Assembly (NCBI GenBank): GCA_915275065.1
Contig: CAJZGD010000082.1
Location: 1-10,126, forward strand
From: an uncultured Corynebacterium sp.
GTDB lineage: Bacteria; Actinomycetota; Actinomycetes; Mycobacteriales; Mycobacteriaceae
DNA: 10,126 nucleotides
Direction: 5' to 3'
The position numbers were made by a program, and so were the translations under genes. The notes beneath the pieces are model-generated. The model was not told the origin of the DNA, did not search any database, and saw only the letters and a list, made by a program, of their open reading frames with translations. Shown piece after piece: positions 1-5,802 of this stretch. The first letter of the stretch is position 1, and the number at the start of each line of letters is the position of its first letter.

Positions 1-200
1 CGGCCGCGACCGCCGCTGGGTTTTTTCATTGTTACCAGCTCCGCGTATTCGTCGTCGATCAAGGCGTCGAGGTGGCGGCGGATACCGGCGGCTGATAGTC
101 CAAGAGTGTGGGCCAGTTGTGTGGCGGTAATGGTGCCCGCCCGCAGCATGGTCAGCATGATGAGGCGCCGAGTTTCCCCTTCCGTGGATCGGTGGGTCAT
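1..200 (-). CDS. sufR: SufR-type HTH transcriptional regulator, 5' part (runs off left edge)
   Basis: Reading leftward from an ATG at 200-198, 66 complete codons are open to the window edge, so only the N-terminal winged-helix DNA-binding part is present. The visible protein begins MTHRSTEGETRRLIMLTMLR and contains a DeoR/ArsR-like helix-turn-helix (about residues 25-50, TATQLAHTLGLSAAGIRRHL), followed by the wing (LVTMKKPSGGRG). The start is supported by a perfect AAGGAGGT ribosome-binding site at 217-210 with 9 nt spacing. In actinobacteria this gene sits divergent from mptB and heads the suf iron-sulfur assembly operon, which it represses as an Fe-S protein. The cysteine region that would hold the cluster is outside the window, so the SufR name rests on the HTH, orientation and neighbourhood. 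Another small HTH regulator remains possible. Confidence 0.8.
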   Translation of the reverse strand, partial: MTHRSTEGETRRLIMLTMLRAGTITATQLAHTLGLSAAGIRRHLDALIDDEYAELVTMKKPSGGRG

Positions 201-233
201 GGAACGTACACCTCCTTCAAAACTCTTTAAGAC

Positions 234-245
234 AACACTAGTGTT
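234..245. promoter_or_regulatory. 12-bp perfect palindrome, candidate SufR operator
   Basis: AACACTAGTGTT is a perfect inverted repeat lying 34 bp upstream of the sufR start codon and about 110 bp upstream of mptB. Either arm contains TAGTGT, which fits the actinobacterial TANNNT -10 pattern, so a protein bound here could block RNA polymerase. SufR proteins are known to repress their own operon by binding short inverted repeats in this leader. Assigning this palindrome as that site is inference from position and symmetry. Confidence 0.5.
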
Positions 246-341
246 CCCTAAATCGGCACCAGTTACAAGCTGCTTTTTTCATCATTGCCACTAGCAGGAT
301 TATTTAGGACACCCTTCGCACCTGGTGTGTGGGGAAGCCAT

Positions 342-347
342 TACAAT
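342..347 (+). promoter_or_regulatory. -10 box for mptB (candidate leaderless transcript)
   Basis: TACAAT matches the TATAAT consensus at 5 of 6 positions and ends 8 nt before the ATG at 356. That spacing puts the expected transcription start at or beside the start codon. No ribosome-binding site precedes either the ATG at 356 or the in-frame GTG at 329. No convincing -35 is visible, which is common in corynebacteria. The call also argues that translation begins at 356. Confidence 0.45.
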
Positions 348-355
348 CGGCTGCT

Positions 356-2116
356 ATGACGAGTCGACGCGTAGCCTGGTGGAATCATTTCCGAACAATC
401 TTTCCCCGTTTCGGCAAGGCTGGGTCGCGTTCGGCATTATTGCATAACCCGGATGCGGAGTATCGGCACGCATCGCTGCTGGTGACGACCGCCACCGGGG
501 TGGATTTGATTTCCCCGAACCGGGATGGGAGTGTGCGGGTTTCGGGCCCGGACCGGTCCCGCAGTAACCCGTACCAGATGCCCACGCTCACGTTTTCGGA
601 GCTGCGGCGGTTTGCGTTTTTACGGTGGTTGGGCACGTTGGGGGCGTTGTTGTTGGGGTTTGGTGGGTTGGGGGCTGGGGCGATGCCGGTGATGAATAAC
701 CCGTATGAGGATTTTCCCGGAGGGGCGCTTATCACCCGGATGCTGCAAACTTCTACGGCATTGTGTTTCATTGGTATTGGCCTGATTGTGGTGGCGTGGC
801 TGGTCATGGCCCCGTTTACGGGGGTGACGTTGCGGCATGGGCGGCCGCGCGCCGGGGTGTTGAGCATGTCGATGATTCGGCGGACGTTTGTGGCGTGGAC
901 GTTGCCGATTGTGGTGGGTGCGCCGCTGTTTACGCAGGATATTTATTCGTATTTGGCGAATGGGTCGATTGTGGTGCAGGGGTTGGACCCGTATTCGGCG
1001 GGGCCTATTGATTTGTTGGGGACGGAGAATCTGTTGGCCCGGTCGGTGCCGTTGATTTGGTCGCATTCGCCCAGCCCGTATGGGCCGGTGGCGTTGGGGG
1101 CGGCGGCGGTGATTAGTTGGGTGACGAACGACAGTGTGGTGGCTGGGGTGTTTGCGCACCGGTTGTTGTCGTTGGGGTGTGTGGCGCTTATTGGGTGGGC
1201 GGTGGTGCAGTTGGCTCGCCGGTGTGGGGTGATTCCGCAGGCGGCGGTGTGGTTGGGGGTGCTGAACCCGTTGACGATTCTGCATTTGGTGGGTGGGATT
1301 CATAATGAGGCGATTTTGTTGGGGTTGCTGCTGGTGGGGGTGGAGTTGGGGTTGCGGGGGGCGGATCGGGTGCGGCTTGATTTGGTGGGCCAAGGGGTGT
1401 GGTTGATTGCGGTGAGTGGGTTTTTGATTAGCTGCGCGGGCATGGTGAAGGTGACGGGGTTTGTGGGGTTGGGGTTTACCGGCATGGCGGTGGCCCGGGT
1501 GATTCGGCAACCCCGGCTGGTGGCGATCGGGATAGCGGTGGCGGCGCAGGTGCTGGTGTTGGTGCTGTCGGTGATGGTGGTGACGTGGGTGACGGGCATT
1601 GGGGTGGGGTGGATTAGTGGCCAGGGTGGGGCAACAACGATTCGGAGTTGGTTGAGTTTCACCACGGCGATTGGGGTGTCGTTCGGGTGGATTGGGCAAA
1701 TGTTGAAGTTAGGGGATCACACTGAGGCGATTTTATTGGTGACCCGGTCGGTGGGGGTGCTCATTGCGGGCTGGTTGATGGTGCGCATGTTGTTGGCCAC
1801 CTATCTGGGCCGGATTTCCCCGGTGGGGGCGTTGGGGGTATCAACGTTTGTGATGGTGGTGTTTTTCCCGGTGGTGCACCCGTGGTATGCGCTGTGGGCG
1901 ATTTTGCCGTTGTCAGCCTGGGCGAATCGGCCGTTTTTCCGCACCGCGGTGGTGGTGTACAGCACGATTTTGTCGTTTTTCGTGCTGCCGCGGGGGTTGG
2001 GGTTGGTGCCGGGCACAGTAGTGTGGATTTATGTGGCCGCGGTGATAGGTTTCGCAACGATTCTGGGGGTTTCTTATGTCATTTTGAAGCGGCGTGGGGT
2101 CATTGGCCTAAACTAG
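356..2116 (+). CDS. mptB: Alpha-(1->6)-mannopyranosyltransferase, GT-C family (MptB)
   Basis: This is a polytopic membrane glycosyltransferase that uses polyprenyl-phosphate mannose to extend the alpha-1,6-mannan core of lipomannan/lipoarabinomannan on the outer side of the plasma membrane. From the ATG at 356 it has 586 residues with roughly a dozen hydrophobic segments starting near residue 88. Family landmarks are the GT-C loop motif QDIYSYL (194-200, with the acidic Asp), GLDPYSAGP (209-217), SPYGP (240-244), GGIHNEA (313-319) and FFPVVHPWY (503-511). An in-frame GTG at 329 would add 9 residues, but neither start has a Shine-Dalgarno. I chose 356 because of the -10 box 8 nt before it. About 75 soluble residues precede the first membrane helix, which looks longer than I recall for mycobacterial MptB, so a later start is possible. 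Codons are strongly G-ending (TTG, GTG, GGG, GCG), unlike tkt and tal. It lies divergent from sufR and abuts the ABC genes. Confidence 0.88.
   Translation: MTSRRVAWWNHFRTIFPRFGKAGSRSALLHNPDAEYRHASLLVTTATGVDLISPNRDGSVRVSGPDRSRSNPYQMPTLTFSELRRFAFLRWLGTLGALLLGFGGLGAGAMPVMNNPYEDFPGGALITRMLQTSTALCFIGIGLIVVAWLVMAPFTGVTLRHGRPRAGVLSMSMIRRTFVAWTLPIVVGAPLFTQDIYSYLANGSIVVQGLDPYSAGPIDLLGTENLLARSVPLIWSHSPSPYGPVALGAAAVISWVTNDSVVAGVFAHRLLSLGCVALIGWAVVQLARRCGVIPQAAVWLGVLNPLTILHLVGGIHNEAILLGLLLVGVELGLRGADRVRLDLVGQGVWLIAVSGFLISCAGMVKVTGFVGLGFTGMAVARVIRQPRLVAIGIAVAAQVLVLVLSVMVVTWVTGIGVGWISGQGGATTIRSWLSFTTAIGVSFGWIGQMLKLGDHTEAILLVTRSVGVLIAGWLMVRMLLATYLGRISPVGALGVSTFVMVVFFPVVHPWYALWAILPLSAWANRPFFRTAVVVYSTILSFFVLPRGLGLVPGTVVWIYVAAVIGFATILGVSYVILKRRGVIGLN
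655..680 (+). other. G-quadruplex-type motif in mptB
   Basis: Four G-tracts of 4, 3, 5 and 4 bases are separated by loops of 6, 2 and 2 nt on the coding strand, fitting the G3+N1-7 pattern. It would be present in the mRNA as well as the DNA. It falls in the first membrane helix (LLLGFGGLGAGA), where Gly codons are written GGG or GGTTGGG, so amino-acid content explains part of it. Folding is not shown. Confidence 0.4.
1336..1370 (+). other. G-quadruplex-type motif in mptB
   Basis: G-tracts at 1336-1340, 1348-1351, 1356-1361 and 1368-1370 are separated by loops of 7, 4 and 6 nt on the coding strand. The loops are longer than in the motif at 655, so this is the weakest of the three sites. Confidence 0.3.
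1587..1609 (+). other. G-quadruplex-type motif in mptB
   Basis: G-tracts at 1587-1589, 1594-1596, 1601-1604 and 1606-1609 are separated by loops of 4, 4 and 1 nt on the coding strand. Its short loops make it, with the 655 site, the most plausible folder in the gene. Confidence 0.4.
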
Positions 2117-3037
2117 GTGTTCGTGAGTTTCCCCTACGCACTTGAGCTTGTCGACGTCGTCAAGCGGTTTGGCGACCATACTGCTGTCGATAATGTGAGT
2201 TTCACGGTGGAAACCGGCACAATCATGGCCTTATTGGGGCCGAATGGTGCCGGGAAGACCACCACGATTGAAATGTGTGAGGGGTTTCAACGCCCGGATT
2301 CCGGGAAGATTTCAGTATTGGGCATGAACCCGGCCACCGAACCGGATAAGGTGCGCGCCCAGGTGGGGATCATGCTGCAGGATTCGGGGTCGTATTCGGG
2401 GATTCGGGTGCGGGAAATGCTGGAGCTGACGGCAAGCTACAGCCGGGACCCGCTAAAACCTGAATGGTTGCTGGAATTATTCGGGTTGCAGAATGTGCAA
2501 CGCACCACCTACCGGCGGTTGTCTGGGGGTCAGAAGCAGCGGCTGAATTTGGCGGTGGCGCTGATTTCCCGGCCCCGCCTGGTGTTTGTGGACGAGCCGA
2601 CCGCGGGCATGGACGCCCAATCCCGGCTTCTGGTGTGGGACCTGCTGCGGGCCCTACGGTCGGATGGGGTGACGGTGATTTTGACCACCCATTTGATGGA
2701 TGAGGCCCAGGCGTTGGCGGATCGGGTGACCATTGTGGACCGCGGCCGGGTGGTGGCCCAGGGCACCCCAGCGGAGTTGCAGGCGGCCACCGCCACCACG
2801 ATCCATTTCGAAACCGATGGGGATGTGGACTTGTCCCGGGGCGAGTGGCAGAAGTTGGGGGTGTCGGCCACGAAACCCCGCACCTACGTGTTGCACACCA
2901 CACCCCGGCCGGAGGTCGTCGCAAAGCTGGCACAGCAGGCGGCGGCGGATGGGGTGCTCATCACCCACCTTGACACGCATGCCCGCAGCCTGGAAGATGC
3001 GTTTTTGGACATCACCGGCCGTACTTTAAGGAGCTAA
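2117..3037 (+). CDS. ABC-2 type exporter, ATP-binding protein
   Basis: This is the cytoplasmic ATPase subunit that powers the membrane permease encoded next. All nucleotide-binding motifs are intact in the 306-residue protein: Walker A GPNGAGKT (41-48), Q-loop Gln88, signature LSGGQ (135-139), Walker B LVFVDE (155-160), D-loop AGMD (163-166) and switch His192 in LTTHLMDEA. Residues about 225-306 form the extra C-terminal domain typical of CcmA/DrrA-like exporters. The GTG at 2117 directly follows the mptB stop. A second in-frame GTG at 2123 is also possible, and a weak TAAACT -10-like hexamer (2109-2114) sits 8 nt before it. It corresponds by position to Rv1458c of M. tuberculosis. The substrate is unknown; the lipoglycan gene upstream and the heme A gene downstream are only suggestive. 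Confidence 0.88.
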   Translation: MFVSFPYALELVDVVKRFGDHTAVDNVSFTVETGTIMALLGPNGAGKTTTIEMCEGFQRPDSGKISVLGMNPATEPDKVRAQVGIMLQDSGSYSGIRVREMLELTASYSRDPLKPEWLLELFGLQNVQRTTYRRLSGGQKQRLNLAVALISRPRLVFVDEPTAGMDAQSRLLVWDLLRALRSDGVTVILTTHLMDEAQALADRVTIVDRGRVVAQGTPAELQAATATTIHFETDGDVDLSRGEWQKLGVSATKPRTYVLHTTPRPEVVAKLAQQAAADGVLITHLDTHARSLEDAFLDITGRTLRS

Positions 3038-3038
3038 C

Positions 3039-3797
3039 ATGACGTTTCCCGCCGGCACTTTCCGCCCCGACCCGCACCGCGCCAGCACCCGCACCATGCT
3101 GCGCGCCCAGGCCATCATTGAGGCGAAACTGTTTCTCCGGCACGGCGAGCAGCTGCTGCTGAGTTTCATTATCCCGGTGTGCATGCTGGTGGCGATCACG
3201 CTCCTGCCGGTCATAGAGCAGGACGACCCCATGCGGGTGGGGTTCCCCATTGTGCTGGCGGTGGCCGCCATGAGTTCGGGGTTTACCGGGGAGGCCATCT
3301 CGCTCGCGTTCGACCGCCGCTATGGGGCGCTGAAACGCACCGGCGCTTCCGGGGTGCCGGCGGGCATCATCATTGTGGGAAAAATCCTCGGGCTGGTGGC
3401 GGTGGCCATCATCCAAATCATTGTGCTCACCACCATTGCCCTGTTTCTGGGCTGGTCCCCCACCCCGGAAGGGATTCTCACCGGCGTGCTGGTGTTCCTC
3501 ACCGGCATCACCGCATTCACCTCGCTGGGCATGCTCATGGGCGGCACATTATCGTCGGAGCTCGTCCTGGGGTTTGCGAACCTCATATGGGTGCTGTTGG
3601 CCGGTGGGGCCAGCTACCTGCTGGTGAACCACGACACGTTCCCCCCGATCATGACCGTGGTGCCGTCCGTCGCCCTGGCCAGTGGCCTGCTGGATAGTTT
3701 CGACGGGATTTTTCCCGGAATGGCCCTCATATCGCTTGCCGGGTGGACCATCATTGGGGTGACGGCGGCCACCCGGTGGTTTAAATTCGCCGACTGA
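3039..3797 (+). CDS. ABC-2 type exporter, membrane permease
   Basis: This 252-residue integral membrane protein has about six hydrophobic segments (near 39-58, 67-87, 108-138, 145-170, 174-196 and 226-246), as expected for an ABC-2 permease. The cytoplasmic stretch FDRRYGALKRTGASGVP (91-107) matches the conserved region before the third helix that couples to the ATPase. The ATG follows the ATPase stop after one base, and its ribosome-binding site AAGGAG (3028-3033) is inside the last ATPase codons, so the two are co-translated and presumably form one dimeric exporter. It corresponds by position to Rv1457c. The transported molecule cannot be read from the sequence. Confidence 0.85.
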   Translation: MTFPAGTFRPDPHRASTRTMLRAQAIIEAKLFLRHGEQLLLSFIIPVCMLVAITLLPVIEQDDPMRVGFPIVLAVAAMSSGFTGEAISLAFDRRYGALKRTGASGVPAGIIIVGKILGLVAVAIIQIIVLTTIALFLGWSPTPEGILTGVLVFLTGITAFTSLGMLMGGTLSSELVLGFANLIWVLLAGGASYLLVNHDTFPPIMTVVPSVALASGLLDSFDGIFPGMALISLAGWTIIGVTAATRWFKFAD

Positions 3798-3811
3798 TGG
3801 CCTGGCTTCTT

Positions 3812-3824
3812 CACCCCCGGGGTG
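3812..3824. repeat. GC-rich inverted repeat before ctaA
   Basis: CACCCC-C-GGGGTG is a near-perfect palindrome with 6-bp arms and a single central base, located just after the permease stop and upstream of the ctaA -10 box. No T-tract follows, so it is not a standard intrinsic terminator. It could be an operator overlapping the -35 region or an RNA hairpin between the two transcription units. Confidence 0.35.
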
Positions 3825-3830
3825 GGAAGG

Positions 3831-3836
3831 TACTAT
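3831..3836 (+). promoter_or_regulatory. -10 box for ctaA (candidate leaderless transcript)
   Basis: TACTAT fits TANNNT and ends 7 nt before the GTG at 3844, so transcription would start at the start codon itself. The only purine-rich stretch nearby, GGAAGG (3825-3830), is 13 nt from the GTG, too far for a good ribosome-binding site. It implies that ctaA-azlC-azlD has its own promoter apart from the mptB-ABC unit. Confidence 0.45.
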
Positions 3837-3843
3837 AAGTGCC

Positions 3844-4827
3844 GTGCCAACCAAGTTACTTTCTAAATTTACGCTGGTGCCGACCGTGGCATTGCAGCGA
3901 AAGCTTGCTCTTTTACTTCTCGTATCGCAGGGCGGCATCACCGTCACCGGGTCGATTGTTCGGGTAACCGGCTCCGGTTTGGGCTGCTCCACCTGGCCGA
4001 ACTGTCAGGAAGGGTCGCTGGTGCCAGTCCAGGGGGCGGCGCCGGCGGTGCACCAGGCAATCGAGTTCGGCAACCGGCTGCTCACGTTTGTGCTGGTCGC
4101 GTTCGTGGTGGCGGTGTATGTGGCAGTGCGCGCGGCACACCGGCGGCGGGAAATCATCATGCACGCCCTCATCCAAGGGTTGGGCATTGTGGCGCAGGCG
4201 GTCATTGGCGGCATTTCGGTGTGGCTGCAATTGGCCTGGTGGTCGGTGGCGTTGCATTTCCTGCCGTCCATGCTGCTGGTGTGGTTGGCTGCCATCCTGT
4301 ATTTACGGATTGGGGAGCCGGACGATGCCGTCCCCGCCCGCACCTACAGTTCCGGGCTGCGCCTGCTGGGGGTGGTGTTTGCCGCGGGTATCGCCCTGGT
4401 GCTCACCACGGGAACCCTGGTGACGGGCGCGGGCCAGCATTCGGGCGACGCCGCCGTCGGGGAAGAAAGTCGACTGCAGGTACCCCTGGAATTGATTGCG
4501 CACGTTCATGCGTGGGTGTTGTACGCTTCGCTGGCGATCCTGGTGGTGCTGGTGGTGCTGCTGCGCCGGTCGGGGGCGCCGGCGTCGGTGCAGAAAACCG
4601 GTTGGGCCCTGGTCGGCATCATTGTGGCGCAGGCCCTGGTGGGGATCGCCCAGTTCCGGCTGGGGGTGCCCAGGTGGTCGATTCCGATCCACGTGTGTTT
4701 GAGCTCGGTGATTGTGGCAGTATCGTCGCTGCTGTACGCCCAGGGTTGGGCGCGGCCGGCCTTGGATAAGGATCCGCGGCACACCACCGGGTCGCCGTCG
4801 GGGGATAGCATGCATGGGTTCGCCTGA
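3844..4827 (+). CDS. ctaA: Heme A synthase (COX15/CtaA)
   Basis: CtaA oxidises the C8 methyl of heme O to the formyl group of heme A, the cofactor of the aa3-type terminal oxidase, in the cytoplasmic membrane. The 327-residue protein shows the two-fold repeated four-helix plan. Key features are VTGSGLGCSTWPNC (41-54, the Cys48/Cys54 pair in the first outer loop), HQAIEFGNR (70-78, with Glu74), His138 in ALHFLP, His220/His222 in AHVHAW and His283 in IPIHVC. The Bacillus enzyme has EWSHR at the third motif; here the His position is Asn77, so one usual heme-ligand residue is replaced. The tail after residue 303 is hydrophilic. The start is GTG with no close ribosome-binding site. The last 14 bp overlap azlC. 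The identification is secure by motif and by the ctaB and tkt neighbours. Confidence 0.92.
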   Translation: MPTKLLSKFTLVPTVALQRKLALLLLVSQGGITVTGSIVRVTGSGLGCSTWPNCQEGSLVPVQGAAPAVHQAIEFGNRLLTFVLVAFVVAVYVAVRAAHRRREIIMHALIQGLGIVAQAVIGGISVWLQLAWWSVALHFLPSMLLVWLAAILYLRIGEPDDAVPARTYSSGLRLLGVVFAAGIALVLTTGTLVTGAGQHSGDAAVGEESRLQVPLELIAHVHAWVLYASLAILVVLVVLLRRSGAPASVQKTGWALVGIIVAQALVGIAQFRLGVPRWSIPIHVCLSSVIVAVSSLLYAQGWARPALDKDPRHTTGSPSGDSMHGFA

Positions 4828-5476
4828 GTTTCGGGCAGCAGCCCGGCAAGCCGGTGCGGTGTGGGCGGGGTTTTTCGCCATGGCGCTCGGCTTGGGCATC
4901 GTTGTGGTGCAGGCCGGTCTGCCCTGGTGGGTGGCGCCCATGCTGTCCGGGTTGGTGTATGCGGGCAGCATGGAGTTCATTATGATCGGCCTGCTCACCG
5001 GCGGGGCATCGTGGGGAACGATTGCGATCACCACGTTTTTCACGAATTCGCGCCACATATTTTACGGGCTCACCTATCCCCTACACGCGGTTCGGGGCTG
5101 GTGGGCGCGGGCGTACGCGGTGTTCACGCTTGCCGACGAAACATATGCGCTGGTGTCAGCATTGCCTGCCGACGCCCGAACCTCCCGGCGGATCCTCACC
5201 ATCACGGCGGGACTGCATTTGCACTGGTTGGCGGGTTCAACCGTGGGGGCGGTGTTCGCCTCCCACATGTTGGGCACCATTCCCGGGCTGGATTTCATCC
5301 TGGTGGGACTATTCGCGGTGCTCGCCATGGATGCGCTGACCCAATCCCGGGATGTCCGCACCGCGGGGTTAGCAGCCGCATGCGCGGCGGTGGGGTTGGT
5401 GGTGGCACCCCACCACATGCTGCTCGTCGCCATGGCCCTCTTCGCGGCGCTGTTAGGAATCAGGTACCGGCTATGA
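4814..5476 (+). CDS. azlC: AzlC/BrnF-family branched-chain amino acid exporter, large subunit
   Basis: This is a membrane subunit of a two-component exporter for branched-chain amino acids (in C. glutamicum, BrnFE exports Ile, Leu, Val and Met). The 220-residue protein has about six to eight hydrophobic segments and family landmarks APMLSGLVYAGSMEF (41-55), TTFFTNSRHIFYGLTYPLH (73-91), FTLADETYALV (104-114) and AMDALTQSRD (171-180). The reading frame is open further upstream, but the ATG at 4814 is the sensible start: the upstream extension is Arg-rich and non-family. The GGGGGAT at 4800-4806 can act as ribosome-binding site. It starts inside the 3' end of ctaA (14-bp overlap) and ends in an ATGA overlap with azlD, implying coupled translation. 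No Lrp-type regulator adjoins it, unlike brnFE of C. glutamicum. Substrate specificity is inferred from the family. Confidence 0.85.
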   Translation: MGSPEFRAAARQAGAVWAGFFAMALGLGIVVVQAGLPWWVAPMLSGLVYAGSMEFIMIGLLTGGASWGTIAITTFFTNSRHIFYGLTYPLHAVRGWWARAYAVFTLADETYALVSALPADARTSRRILTITAGLHLHWLAGSTVGAVFASHMLGTIPGLDFILVGLFAVLAMDALTQSRDVRTAGLAAACAAVGLVVAPHHMLLVAMALFAALLGIRYRL

Positions 5477-5802
5477 GCACGTGGTATGTGGTTGGGGGAA
5501 TCATCGTGGCCATGGTGGTGACGTTTTTCACCCGGATAATCCCGTTCCCGCTGCAAACTCGCCTGGCCAATAGTGGGTTTCTGCGGGAGTTTTCCCGGTG
5601 GATGCCGCTGGGGGCAATGGTGATCCTCTTCGCCTACGCCTGCAGCACCATCCCCGCAGGCCGGTGGCTGCCGTATGTGGTGGCGCTGGCGGTGACCATG
5701 GCTCTGCACTGGTGGCGCCGCAATGTGCTGCTGTCGATCGTGGTCGGCACCGGGGTGTGCGTGGGATTGTCGCTGCTACAAGTAGGCGCCCAGGGTGGGT
5801 AA
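5473..5802 (+). CDS. azlD: AzlD/BrnE-family branched-chain amino acid exporter, small subunit
   Basis: This 109-residue, very hydrophobic protein has about four membrane segments (near 5-20, 44-60, 66-80 and 86-103) and the AzlD landmarks TFFTRIIPF (17-25) and RWMPLGAMVILFAY (42-55), the length usual for the family. It is the obligate partner of AzlC. Its ATG shares the bases ATGA with the azlC stop. Its last 27 bp, including the stop at 5800-5802, lie antisense to the 3' end of ctaB, so there is no space for a terminator between these convergent genes. Confidence 0.85.
   Translation: MSTWYVVGGIIVAMVVTFFTRIIPFPLQTRLANSGFLREFSRWMPLGAMVILFAYACSTIPAGRWLPYVVALAVTMALHWWRRNVLLSIVVGTGVCVGLSLLQVGAQGG

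Noticed and set aside
106..294. 62-codon plus-strand open frame at the left end
   Set aside because: It is antisense to the sufR 5' end and leader, and sufR has the strong ribosome-binding site and HTH sequence.
620..1699. 359-codon open frame antisense to mptB, rich in His, Pro, Arg and Gln
   Set aside because: It is the mirror of the G-ending codons of mptB; the composition is low-complexity, there is no ribosome-binding site, and mptB matches its family throughout.
3812..3830. GC-rich palindrome after the permease gene as an intrinsic terminator
   Set aside because: The following bases are TACTATAAG rather than a T-tract and the loop would be a single base; kept only as an inverted repeat.
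4712..4813. Upstream extension of the azlC frame by 34 codons
   Set aside because: It is Arg/Cys-rich, overlaps ctaA fully, and does not resemble AzlC N-termini; the ATG at 4814 gives the usual length and a nearby ribosome-binding site.
4303..5058. 251-codon minus-strand open frame across ctaA and azlC
   Set aside because: Antisense shadow of two overlapping membrane-protein genes, with no motif and no plausible start signal.
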